This document shows, piece by piece, positions 51,327 to 59,087 of a DNA stretch of 64,000 nucleotides. Positions within the stretch are counted from its first letter, which is position 1. Every line of letters begins with the position of its first letter. A program made the translations under genes and the position numbers. The notes below the pieces were generated by a model. That model did no database searches. It was not told the DNA's origin and worked only from the letters and a program-made list of their open reading frames with translations. Origin of the DNA: CADCWK01 sp965218235 (GTDB lineage Bacteria > Chloroflexota > Chloroflexia > Thermomicrobiales > UBA6265); the NCBI GenBank assembly GCA_965218235.1, contig OZ244596.1, positions 1,860,001-1,924,000 of the forward strand, written 5' to 3'.

Positions 51327-52370
51327 TCAGATCGGTGAGATGCTGGCGCCATGCCGGGTGATGGCGAAGGTCGTCGTCTCACCGGGGATGCCGGCGTGGG
51401 CGGCGGCCCGGGCGACCGCTTCCCGGACGGCGGCCACGCTCTCGATGCCGGTCAGGGCGAGGACGGTCGGGCCGGCCCCACTCAGGCAGGCGCCGATCGC
51501 GCCGGCGGCGGTCGCGGCATGGCGGACCGGGTCGAGGTGGGGGAACAGGCGGGCGCGGTAGGGCTGGTGGAGGCGATCGTTCATGCTAGCGCCGAGGACC
51601 TGACGGTCGCCGACCAGGAACGCGGCGACGATTCCGGCCGTCATCGCGAGGTTCCATGCGGCGTCGGTGTGCGGGATTCGCTCCGGCAGCGCCGCCCGGG
51701 CCGCCCAGGTCGCGCCGGTGATCTCCGGGATGAATGTGACGGCGACGAGATCGGCCAGGTCGCTGGCACTGTTCGGGTGGCCGAGGAGCTGGATCGCCGT
51801 CGGCACGCCCGGCACGGCCAGGATCGCCCCGCCGTAGAGGGCCGCTCCGACGTTGTCACCGTGGCCCTCCATTCGCCAGGCCTGGCCGTAGAGTTCGTCC
51901 CGAGACAGCCCGAGCCCGAGCAGAGCGTCGGCGGCGATCAGTCCGGCGACCAGCGCCGCGGCCGAGCTGCCCAGCCCACGGGAGACCGGGACGGCGTTGC
52001 GGAAGGTCAGCCCGATCGGTGGCAGCGCCCAACCGTGCGCCGCCGCGAGCTGCCGCATCGCCCGCAGCACGAGGTTCTCGTGCGGCTCGCCTCCCTCACC
52101 CTGGAGGAGGTCGGCGTCGCGACCCAGGATCGTGACCCGGTCCTCGGGGACGGTCGGATCGACGTCGAGGTCGTTCCAGAGGTCGAGCGCGAGGCCAAGC
52201 GCGTCGAAGCCCGGACCCAGGTTGGCCGAGGAGGCCGGTGCGCGGACGGTGAACGGCGCCGTGCGGGGCTCGCCACGAGCCGAGAGCGAGCGAATGCCCT
52301 GCTCCGTCCAGCGGGCCACCGCGCCGGGGCCGATGGGACGGACCGTCGTCGCGATCGGATGATTCGTCAT
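51327..52370 (-). CDS. thrB: Homoserine kinase
   Basis: 347 residues. GHMP-kinase fold: RAPASSANLGPGFDALGLALDLWNDLDV (substrate side), ATP loop VPVSRGLGSSAAALVAGLIAAD and C-terminal GAIGACLSGAGPTVLALTG. It phosphorylates homoserine for threonine synthesis. The ATG overlaps the thrC stop by 4 bp, so thrC-thrB form one unit with threonine synthase first. An N-terminal extension of about 38 residues (TNHPIATTVRPIGPGAVARW) precedes the core; a later start is possible. Homoserine dehydrogenase is not in the window. Confidence 0.94.
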   Translation of the reverse strand: MTNHPIATTVRPIGPGAVARWTEQGIRSLSARGEPRTAPFTVRAPASSANLGPGFDALGLALDLWNDLDVDPTVPEDRVTILGRDADLLQGEGGEPHENLVLRAMRQLAAAHGWALPPIGLTFRNAVPVSRGLGSSAAALVAGLIAADALLGLGLSRDELYGQAWRMEGHGDNVGAALYGGAILAVPGVPTAIQLLGHPNSASDLADLVAVTFIPEITGATWAARAALPERIPHTDAAWNLAMTAGIVAAFLVGDRQVLGASMNDRLHQPYRARLFPHLDPVRHAATAAGAIGACLSGAGPTVLALTGIESVAAVREAVARAAAHAGIPGETTTFAITRHGASISPI

Positions 52371-53791
52371 GCAATGACCGCTGGGCGGTCGGGTTCGCCC
52401 GCGGTCGGTCCGGCGTCGATCACCGTGTCGAGCAGCCGGGCGAGGGCGGCGAGCGTCGCGTCGACCCGGACCGGGCGGTTGGCCAGCGCGTGACGGTTCC
52501 CGTCCGACCTGTCGCCAAGGTGGTAGGCCATGACGGCGTCGGTGTCCTTGAGGACCATTCCGGTCAGGATGCCGACGACGCTCTCGTCAGGCCGAATGAG
52601 ACCCTCGGCGACCAGCTTGCGGGCGCCGGCCAGGCTAGCGGCGGAAGCGGGCTCGCAGCCGATCCCGACCTGGTCGATCAGCGCCTTGGCGTCGAGGATC
52701 TCGTCGTCCGTCACCATCGTGACGTAGCCGTTGGTCTGCTCGATCGTCCGGCGGGCGCGGGGGGTGCTGACCGGGTCACCGATCTTGATCGCGGTCGCGA
52801 CGGTCTCGGCCCGCATCGGCTCGTACGTCCGCCAGCCCGAGGCGAAGTAGCGGGCGAACGGCGACGCGCCGGCCGCCTGGACGGTGATCAGGCGTGGCTT
52901 GCGGGCAATCAGTCCGACGGCGTGGGCCTCGTCGATCGCCTTGCCGAAGGCGGCCGTGTTGCCGAGGTTGCCGCCAGGGACCGTGATGACGTCCGGCACG
53001 TCCCACCCGAGTTGCTCGAACAGCTCCAGCATGATCGTCTTCTGCCCCTCGGGCCGGAACGGGTTGACCGAGTTGGTCAGGTAGACATCGTGGGAGGACG
53101 TCAGCTCGCGCAGCAGGCGGAGGGCAATGTCGAAGTCACCCTCGATCTGCACCACCCGGGCGCCGTAGGCGATCGTCTGGGCCAGCTTGCCGCCCGAGAT
53201 CTTGCCCTCCGGGATCAGGACCAGCGCCGGGATGCCGGCCGCGGCGGCGTAGGAGGCCAGCGAGGCCGAGGTGTTGCCGGTGCTGGCGCAGGCGACGATC
53301 CGGGCGCCGACCGCGACGGCGTGGCTGACGCCGACGGTCATGCCGCGGTCCTTGAAGGAGCCGGTCGGGTTGTGGCCCTCGTGCTTGACGCCAAACGAGC
53401 CTGCCTGGAGCCCGGCGAAGGCGGCCAGCCGGTCATCGACGTAGAAGGGCGTGTTGCCCTCGCCCCGCGTGACGATCGCCGCCTCGGGGATCGCCGGGAG
53501 GAGGGCGCGGTATCGCCAGACGCCGGAATGGGCGAGGTGCGGCGGCAGCCCCTGGCCGAAGGTGGCCGGCGTGATCGGCGACGACGTGTCGATCACCGCG
53601 TCGAGCAGGCCGCCGCAGACCGGGCAGAGACTGATCGGCTGGTCCCCCGGCGAGACGGTGCCGCACTCCATGCAGCGGACCCGGAGACCGGCAAGTTCCG
53701 ACCGGTCGATCCGGGCCGGGGTGCCGGTCGCCGTGATCTGCCCCGCGAACTGTCGTTCGGTCCGCACCGCATTGCCGTCGACCGCCGTCAT
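52367..53791 (-). CDS. thrC: Threonine synthase with N-terminal zinc-ribbon-like segment
   Basis: 474 residues, GAGGAG nine bases before the ATG. PLP enzyme that makes threonine from O-phosphohomoserine. The PLP lysine is in HNPTGSFKDRGMTVGVSHA, with ACASTGNTSASLASYAAAAGIPALVLIPEGKIS following and VPGGNLGNTAAFGKAIDEA later. The N-terminus carries CMECGTVSPGDQPISLCPVCGG, two C-x2-C pairs like a rubredoxin-type zinc ribbon, seen in many archaeal and Chloroflexota threonine synthases. First gene of thrC-thrB. The upstream 100 bp are short of a T-box or leader peptide signature. Confidence 0.95.
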   Translation of the reverse strand: MTAVDGNAVRTERQFAGQITATGTPARIDRSELAGLRVRCMECGTVSPGDQPISLCPVCGGLLDAVIDTSSPITPATFGQGLPPHLAHSGVWRYRALLPAIPEAAIVTRGEGNTPFYVDDRLAAFAGLQAGSFGVKHEGHNPTGSFKDRGMTVGVSHAVAVGARIVACASTGNTSASLASYAAAAGIPALVLIPEGKISGGKLAQTIAYGARVVQIEGDFDIALRLLRELTSSHDVYLTNSVNPFRPEGQKTIMLELFEQLGWDVPDVITVPGGNLGNTAAFGKAIDEAHAVGLIARKPRLITVQAAGASPFARYFASGWRTYEPMRAETVATAIKIGDPVSTPRARRTIEQTNGYVTMVTDDEILDAKALIDQVGIGCEPASAASLAGARKLVAEGLIRPDESVVGILTGMVLKDTDAVMAYHLGDRSDGNRHALANRPVRVDATLAALARLLDTVIDAGPTAGEPDRPAVIA

Positions 53792-53897
53792 TCCGGGCTA
53801 CTCCTCGTGTCTTGCCGTTCCACCTGTGGCATCAGCGTGCGGGCGCAGGATACCACTGCGTCCAGTCGTCTCATTTCGATGGGGACGTCGAAAGCCA

Positions 53898-53932
53898 GAA
53901 CGGCCCACCAGGCGCGTCCCGGTGGGCCGTTC
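53898..53932 (-). terminator. Hairpin after the sortase gene
   Basis: GAACGGCCCACC (53898-53909) pairs perfectly with GGTGGGCCGTTC (53921-53932), 12 bp with an 11-nt loop. On the minus strand TGGCTTTCG follows. It lies between the sortase stop and the thrC start on the same strand, so it ends the sortase transcript. Confidence 0.65.
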
Positions 53933-53947
53933 CGCTGTTGATCCGAT

Positions 53948-53962
53948 GTAGGGGCGCCCTAC
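53948..53962. repeat. Short GTAGGG palindrome
   Basis: GTAGGG-GCG-CCCTAC is a perfect palindrome six bases past the sortase stop. It may be a minimal relic of the GTAGGG repeat family or simply part of the termination region. Confidence 0.35.
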
Positions 53963-53968
53963 GCGAGA

Positions 53969-54667
53969 CTAGACAGCCGGTTCGACCGAGACCCGGCTGC
54001 ATCGCACCACGATCCGGGAGAGGTACTCGCCGGAGATGGCATCGAAGTCGCCGCCGCAGGTGATAACGGTCAGGGTTGGCAGGCGGGTCGCGCCGGTCAC
54101 CTCCCGGTTGATCAGTTCCGGCGTGAGCGTACCGTTCTCATACGTGGTCGAGCGCTGGACCTCGTAGACGTGGCGGCTGCCGTCCTCGCCGGTGAGGATG
54201 ATCTGGTCGCCGGGAGAGGAACCCGGCTCCTTGAACCCGTAGAAGACCGCGGGGCCGACATTGTAGTAGTCGACGTGACCGGCGATGACCAGGTTGCCGT
54301 TCTTGCCCAGGTTGCCGAGGGAGGGATACCAGGCCACCACGAACGGGCCAGTCGGGTCCTGCATGGCGCCGTCGACGACGTCGGAGGCGTAGACTTCATT
54401 GTCGATCGCGAAGCGTTCCATGGTCATCGCGATCGGCGTGATGCCGGCACTGGAGGGTGGGACCGGGCGTTCGCCGCCTGGGCCCGGCCGCATCCCGCCG
54501 GTGGTGGGAACGTCGCCGCCGCCGATCGGAGTGATCTGGTCTGTCCCGTCCTGGGCGCGGGCCAGCCCGGTCAGGCCGAGCCCGACGAACGGGGCAAGGG
54601 CGGCCGCGGCGGCCAGTGAGCGCCGCGAGATTCCGGGACGGTTGGTGGGGTTCGAGGTATCGGACAT
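53969..54667 (-). CDS. Sortase-domain protein (class E/F-like) with Tat-type signal
   Basis: 232 residues from the ATG at 54667, with AAGGAG upstream. The N-terminus GISRRSLAAAAALAPFVGLGLTGLARAQ has a twin arginine and a hydrophobic stretch ending ARA-Q, a Tat-like signal. The sortase barrel has the catalytic His in LVIAGHVDYYNVGPAVFYGF, Cys in TLTVITCGGDFD and Arg in GEYLSRIVVR. The C-G-G after Cys and the compact length match class E/F housekeeping sortases of Gram-positive bacteria. It cleaves sorting signals of surface proteins. No LPxTG-like substrate is encoded nearby. A linker rich in G and P (residues 40-75) separates signal and catalytic domain. Confidence 0.88.
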   Translation of the reverse strand: MSDTSNPTNRPGISRRSLAAAAALAPFVGLGLTGLARAQDGTDQITPIGGGDVPTTGGMRPGPGGERPVPPSSAGITPIAMTMERFAIDNEVYASDVVDGAMQDPTGPFVVAWYPSLGNLGKNGNLVIAGHVDYYNVGPAVFYGFKEPGSSPGDQIILTGEDGSRHVYEVQRSTTYENGTLTPELINREVTGATRLPTLTVITCGGDFDAISGEYLSRIVVRCSRVSVEPAV

Positions 54668-54961
54668 CGACAGTGTGCTCCTTGTCAGTCGCGGCGGACC
54701 TCGCGTCGTCCCGGTCGGTGCGGGGCAAGGGTGGGTCCGGCCACCGGTCGTTCGGCGTTGGTCTGTGTCTGTAACGCATGGGCGGCACATTTCGTATCGC
54801 CACGCGAGTTCGGGACATCGGAGGCGATCGAGCTGAGTGACCTGACCGTCATCCTGGACAGTGTCAGTCACGCCGGTCAGCCTACCTCCAACGATTGTAC
54901 GCTGTCGGGACCCAACTGGATGCCTTGGTCAGAAACCAGCCACAGGGAAATGCTGGGTGAC

Positions 54962-55195
54962 TGAGCGACCCCGGTCCCCTCCCCATCTCGTGCCGGCTCA
55001 CCTCGACTGCGTCTTGGTTCGTCCTCGGGATGGATGGAGAGGGGGAGACGCTCCACTGCGAGACGGACATTCACGAAGTGCTTCAGCCCGACCAGCATGG
55101 AGCCCCTCCCCATCCGTCTTCCCGGCGAGTGTCGACGAAGTCGATGCGAGCGGAAGGCGAGATGGGGAGGGGTTGGGGTGGGGCTCGTTCGCTCA
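54962..55195. repeat. 234-bp imperfect inverted repeat (MITE-like)
   Basis: Arms of about 95 bp face each other. They share TGAGCGA at the outer ends and an exact 15-mer, CCCCTCCCCATCTCG at 54976-54990 and its complement at 55158-55172. No gene fits inside. Its size resembles GTAGGG copies A and E, but its sequence is different. It fills most of the 547-bp gap between the sortase and recX genes; the rest (54668-54960) shows nothing else. Confidence 0.6.
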
Positions 55196-55214
55196 CCGGA
55201 ATGTGGATGACCCA

Positions 55215-56021
55215 TCATTCCTCCTCCAGCCCAGCATCCTCGTCATCATCGACCTGCTCGTCCAGCAGCTGCTCGGTCGCCTGCCGCACCGTCCCGCCGT
55301 TGAAGCCACGCCGGGCGAGGAAGCCGCTCAGGCGCCGACGGGCGGTGGCCGGGTCGAGCTTCGCGTAGCTTTGGGCCTTCCGCTCGCCGGCCTGGAGGGC
55401 GGCGGCGAGCTCGTCGATGTCCGCCTCGTCGAGCGTCTCGCCGATCAGCTCCCGGTCGATTCCCTTGTGGCGGAGCTCCTGGGCCAGGAGCCGCGTGCCG
55501 CGGGGCCGGTGCTCGGTCCGGTTCTCGACCCAGCGCCGGGCGAAGTCACTGTCGTTGAGGTAGCCCCAGCCGGCCAGCCGCTCGATCGCCGCCTCGACCG
55601 CCGGTTCCGCGAACCCGTTCCGGGCCAGCCGGTCCCGGATCTCCTGGGTGGAGCGGGGTCGGTACGACAGCAGATCCATTCCGGACGCGATCGCCCGGTC
55701 GACGGTGTCGAGCGTAATCAGCTCGGCGACCCGATCGGCGGTCAGGACGTCCTTCGGCACCAGACCGCGTTCGAGGACGCGGTCGGTCGAGATCCCGAAG
55801 GCGAACTCGCCGTCGAGGAAGACGCTGGACCGGTTCGGGTCGCGAACCTGGGCGGTGATCTTCGTGATCGTCCCGCCCCGGATGATTGTCTGGGCCTCGT
55901 CCTCGTCTGTGTTCGCCTCGGTCCGTGGCCGGCGCCCCTGCCAGGACGATCGACCCTGTCCGGGGCCGCCACGGCCTGACCTTCCAGACTGTCCGAACCG
56001 GCCGCCACGCTGATCGTTCAT
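55215..56021 (-). CDS. recX: RecX-family regulatory protein
   Basis: 268 residues from the ATG at 56021. RecX binds and restrains RecA filaments. Three-helix repeats are visible: AIASGMDLLSYRPRSTQEIRDRLARNGFAEPAVEAAIERLAGWGYLNDSDFARRWVENR, then RPRGTRLLAQELRHKGIDRELIGETLD and TARRRLSGFLARRGFNGGTVRQATEQLL. The first 45 residues are Arg/Gly/Gln-rich and disordered, then GGTITKITAQVRDPNRSSVFLDGEFAFGI forms an extra domain found in longer RecX proteins. recA is not in the window. It follows the DinB-like gene by 22 bp on the same strand. Confidence 0.9.
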   Translation of the reverse strand: MNDQRGGRFGQSGRSGRGGPGQGRSSWQGRRPRTEANTDEDEAQTIIRGGTITKITAQVRDPNRSSVFLDGEFAFGISTDRVLERGLVPKDVLTADRVAELITLDTVDRAIASGMDLLSYRPRSTQEIRDRLARNGFAEPAVEAAIERLAGWGYLNDSDFARRWVENRTEHRPRGTRLLAQELRHKGIDRELIGETLDEADIDELAAALQAGERKAQSYAKLDPATARRRLSGFLARRGFNGGTVRQATEQLLDEQVDDDEDAGLEEE

Positions 56022-56043
56022 GCTCGAAGTGTAGTCGGCTCGC

Positions 56044-56517
56044 CTAGACGGCCAGTGTGGACCGGGCCCGACCGATCTGGTCGGCGTGCTCGTGGGCATG
56101 GACGCCATAGATTCGCAGCCAGTCCTCGGCTGAGTAGGGGCCGCTCTCGCTGTGGGTCCCGGATCGTCCCCAGTCCGCGTCGGACATCCGCCGGAGGAGC
56201 TCCGCGGTGCTGGACCGGACGGCCCGGAACAGCGCCAGCGAGACGGTCGGGTCGCGGTCGTAGTGCAGCACCCGGGCGAACGCATCCTGGTCGTAGTTCT
56301 GGATCAGCGGGTCGTCTTCGACGAGGAGCCGCCGGAACCGGGTCGCCGAGGTCGTCTCGCTGTCGGCGAGGTGGTGGGCAACCTGCCGTGGGCTCCACTC
56401 CCCCGGCCCCTCGGTCGCATCCCACTCGGCGACGGTGGTCCCGGCCAGTGCCTGGTCGATGATGTCCGGGCCGGCGACGTACATCGCGATCAGGTCTCTG
56501 CGCTCGTCTGGTGTCAT
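56044..56517 (-). CDS. DinB-like four-helix metal-dependent protein
   Basis: 157 residues. DinB/YfiT-type bundle with three metal-binding histidines: WSPRQVAHHLADSE (first His) and VHAHEHADQIGRARS (second and third). The family includes damage-inducible proteins and thiol transferases that use bacillithiol, mycothiol or glutathione. The substrate cannot be told. It is first in a unit with recX, which hints at DNA-damage expression but is context only. Confidence 0.82.
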   Translation of the reverse strand: MTPDERRDLIAMYVAGPDIIDQALAGTTVAEWDATEGPGEWSPRQVAHHLADSETTSATRFRRLLVEDDPLIQNYDQDAFARVLHYDRDPTVSLALFRAVRSSTAELLRRMSDADWGRSGTHSESGPYSAEDWLRIYGVHAHEHADQIGRARSTLAV

Positions 56518-56594
56518 GGGTTCCTCCGGATGTCGAGATGTCGAGGGCCGCGGATCGCTGGTTTCCTGGCATTCTCGGCGTGGCAGGCTCCGAG

Positions 56595-57623
56595 CTAGGC
56601 GCCAAGGATCTCGGCCAGATCGACCGGTTCCCGGCGCCTGCTGGACTCGACGGCGGTCAGGACGGTCGCCAGGCTGTTGAGGTTGTCACGTGCCGATGTC
56701 TCCGGCTCGGTCCGATTCGCGATCGCGTCGCGGAACTCGGCCAGGCTGCCCAGGCGGGAGTCGATCCCGTCGGCGCGGTAGTCGGTCGTGGTGGTCGTCC
56801 CGTCCCAGGAGCGCACGGTCAGCGAGAACGGCTCGCCGTCGCGGCCCTCGCCGTCCCACTCAATCTGCCCCTTCGACCCGACGATGTTCCAGGTCCCCGG
56901 CCAGGGCAGCGGCTCGTCGTGGGTGGCCCAGTCGCCGTCGTAGGCGTAGGCCCCACTGTTGGCCAGCGTCATGATCGCGACGGCCGAGGCCGGCTGCTCG
57001 AACGCGATGTCCCCGACGTCCCAGGTGCGGGCATCGACGCGGACCGGCTCCTGGCCAGTCATCGCCCGGAGCAGGTCGAAATGGTGGATGCTCATGTCGA
57101 ACAGGAGGGGATCCGGCATCTTCCAGCGGAAGTCCCCCGCCGCGAGGTGGAGGCGGAAGTTGCGCCGGTAGGCATTGCGGACGGAGAGGACATCACCGAT
57201 CTCGCCGCCGAGGATCAGCTCACGGATCCGGCGGGCCGGCCGGCTGTAGCGGTAGTTCTGGCTGACCATGGCGGTCAGGCCGGTCCGCTCGGCGGCGGCG
57301 ATCACGGCGCGGGCATCGGCGATGTTCGTCGAGACCGGCTTCTCGATCAGAGCGTGCTTGCCGGCCGCCATCGCCGACTCGGCACCGGCCCGGTGAGTGT
57401 CCGGCGGCGTCAGGACGAGGACGCCCTCGGCGTCGCTGACGGCGAGGCCGGCCGCGAGCTCACTGTGGACGTGGCTGGTTGGAAGCCCGAGGTTCTTCGT
57501 GGCCCACTCCCGGGAGGCGGCCGACGGGTCGATGATATCGACGATCTCGTCCGCGCCGGTCGTCTGGATGAGGGTCGCCCAGTTCCGGCCCCAGCCGCCG
57601 AGGCCCGCGATGGCCAAACGCAT
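56595..57623 (-). CDS. Gfo/Idh/MocA family NAD(P)-dependent oxidoreductase
   Basis: 342 residues from the ATG at 57623, AAGGAG nine bases upstream. Rossmann start LAIAGLGGWGRNWATLIQ, the E-K-P motif in HALIEKPVSTNIADARAVI, and the C-terminal domain DMSIHHFDLLRAMTG with the catalytic His. Family members oxidise inositols, sugars or their derivatives. The substrate is unknown. The C-terminal third has WNIVGSKGQIEWDGEG, a beta-sheet face for substrate. It stands alone, followed on the other side by the cold-shock terminator. Confidence 0.9.
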   Translation of the reverse strand: MRLAIAGLGGWGRNWATLIQTTGADEIVDIIDPSAASREWATKNLGLPTSHVHSELAAGLAVSDAEGVLVLTPPDTHRAGAESAMAAGKHALIEKPVSTNIADARAVIAAAERTGLTAMVSQNYRYSRPARRIRELILGGEIGDVLSVRNAYRRNFRLHLAAGDFRWKMPDPLLFDMSIHHFDLLRAMTGQEPVRVDARTWDVGDIAFEQPASAVAIMTLANSGAYAYDGDWATHDEPLPWPGTWNIVGSKGQIEWDGEGRDGEPFSLTVRSWDGTTTTTDYRADGIDSRLGSLAEFRDAIANRTEPETSARDNLNSLATVLTAVESSRRREPVDLAEILGA

Positions 57624-57761
57624 GACACGTAGCTCCTTGGTGCGGCGACGGTTCCGCCGCTGAGACCGACCGAAGAGCCCCCACGGGCTCCTTGAATCAC
57701 AACCGCGCCAGTATCGCCGGGTAGGTGGTCCTGGACAATTCCTCCCGTGCGTAGGGCACGG

Positions 57762-57806
57762 AAAAACCCGAAGGCCCCATGACGGCGACGTCACGGAGCC
57801 TTCGGG
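57762..57806 (-). terminator. Intrinsic terminator of the cold-shock gene
   Basis: On the minus strand CCCGAAGGC (57798-57806 side) pairs with GCCTTCGGG (57767-57775 side), with further pairing of GTGACG and CGTCA in between, and then TTTTT at 57766-57762. This is a classic terminator, 65 bp past the stop. Confidence 0.85.
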
Positions 57807-57870
57807 GGTACGGTGCAAGAGCCATCACCCGTTGGGGATGAGCGTCTTGGCAACCGGGTGAGGGTTGGGA

Positions 57871-58545
57871 CTAGTAGGAGCCGTAGTTGTCCCGGCGCTG
57901 GCGCGGCGGGTTGCCGCTCCGCTCCGAGATGGTGACCTGCTCGGCGCGGGCGCCCTTCTGGCCGGCGTTGACGCGGAACTCGATGCGGTCACCCTCGGCC
58001 GGGATGTCCCCGGAGAGCGCGGAGTGATGCACGAAGACGTCGTCGTTGCTGCCGTCCTGGGACGCGAAGCCGAAGCCCTTGTCAGGGTCGTACCACTTCA
58101 CCGTACCGGAAGCCTGGGGGAGGGTATCGTAATCCACGTTTGAAAATCCGCCTCTGGAACCGCCGCCGCCGCCGAAGCCGCCGCCACCGCCATATGAAGA
58201 ACCGCCGCCGTAGCTGCTGCCACCGCCGCCGTAGGAGGAACCGCTGCCGTAGCTACCGCCACCGCCGCCGTATGAAGAGCCGCCGCCGCCACCGTAGCTG
58301 TCACCGTAGTCGCTGCGCTCGCGACGGGGACGCGGTGGCGTCGAACTGCGCTCGAGAACTTCGACCTGCGCGGCGTTCTCGCCACGCGGACCCGGGACGA
58401 TATCGAACTGGATGCGGTCGCCCTCACCCAGCACTTCGAAACCGAGGGCCGACCGGTGGACGAAGATATCGCCCGCTCCATCGTCGCGGCTGACAAAGCC
58501 GAAGCCCTTTTCCGTGTCGTACCACTTGACCGTTCCGGTTGCCAT
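57871..58545 (-). CDS. Twin cold-shock-domain protein with Gly/Ser/Tyr-rich linker
   Basis: 224 residues. Domain 1 (1-67): TGTVKWYDTEKGFGFVSRDDGAGDIFVHRSAL, with RNP1 KGFGFVS and RNP2 DIFVH. Domain 2 (about 146-212): SGTVKWYDPDKGFGFASQDGSNDDVFVHHSAL. Both are full CspA-type OB folds that bind single-stranded nucleic acid. Between them lies a 75-residue low-complexity linker built of SSYGGGG and GSYGSG units, after the basic PPRPRRERSDYGD. The C-terminus RQRRDNYGSY is basic and Tyr-containing. Usual Csp proteins have one domain of 67-70 residues. The linker resembles eukaryotic RNA-granule sequences. It probably acts as an RNA chaperone. The promoter and a 170-nt leader lie upstream. Confidence 0.9.
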   Translation of the reverse strand: MATGTVKWYDTEKGFGFVSRDDGAGDIFVHRSALGFEVLGEGDRIQFDIVPGPRGENAAQVEVLERSSTPPRPRRERSDYGDSYGGGGGSSYGGGGGSYGSGSSYGGGGSSYGGGSSYGGGGGFGGGGGSRGGFSNVDYDTLPQASGTVKWYDPDKGFGFASQDGSNDDVFVHHSALSGDIPAEGDRIEFRVNAGQKGARAEQVTISERSGNPPRQRRDNYGSY

Positions 58546-58720
58546 TGACCTTTGTGCTCCCGCCGCGTGTTAAGGGCGTCCTTGGTTGCCCATACCGCGG
58601 CTGTGACCTTTGCCCGCCAGTCGTCCATGACCTGGTGGACAGAGAAACAACGATCCGCCGAGTGTGCACACCCGGCGGTTTGCGCGAGGACGTTGTGACC
58701 ATGGACCACGCGACTCCGAT

Positions 58721-58749
58721 AGCATACTCAAGGTGAACTGACGCATCAA
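58721..58749 (-). promoter_or_regulatory. Sigma-70-type promoter of the cold-shock gene with long leader
   Basis: On the minus strand TTGATG (58749-58744) and TATGCT (58726-58721) are 17 bp apart. The start would be near 58714, giving a leader of about 170 nt before the ATG at 58545. Long 5' leaders are typical of cold-shock mRNAs, where RNA structure controls translation. Confidence 0.55.
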
Positions 58750-59087
58750 GTGTTTGACCGGATTCGGGGGACTCTGATCAGGGATGTTAACGTTCAGGTG
58801 CCGAATCGAACCCGTAGGTGGCCTTTCAGTCGTCCGGACCGTGCCCATCTGTGGTGCAATCCTCGCTCGCTCGCATTCGACCGCTTGCCAGCCAGCCGCT
58901 TCTGGACGTCCCGACTGGACGACGCGAAGGGAATGGCGAACGGACAGGCCGGTCGATCGCTTTGGTGGGATACTTCTGTGTGGCTGTGCTCCCGACAGGG
59001 CGGCCGGATGCCGCTGGTCCCTGGCTGGCCGGCGCGGGTCGAGCTGGTCTGACGTTACGGGTCTGGCAATGGATGAGGAGCGGTTCC
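58750..59087. other. Divergent gap upstream of proline dehydrogenase
   Basis: 338 bp without a supported gene. The proline dehydrogenase frame is open but not family-like before 59088. GAGGAG at 59075-59080 is its ribosome site. No repeat copy is seen. Confidence 0.4.

Noticed and set aside
53792..53897. A T-box or threonine leader peptide before thrC
   Set aside because: No Thr-rich short frame and no T-box motif; the hairpin there belongs to the sortase gene.
58150..58310. A tandem GC-rich repeat suggesting a minisatellite or CRISPR-like array
   Set aside because: Units are short, adjacent and in frame; they encode the Gly/Ser/Tyr linker of the cold-shock protein.
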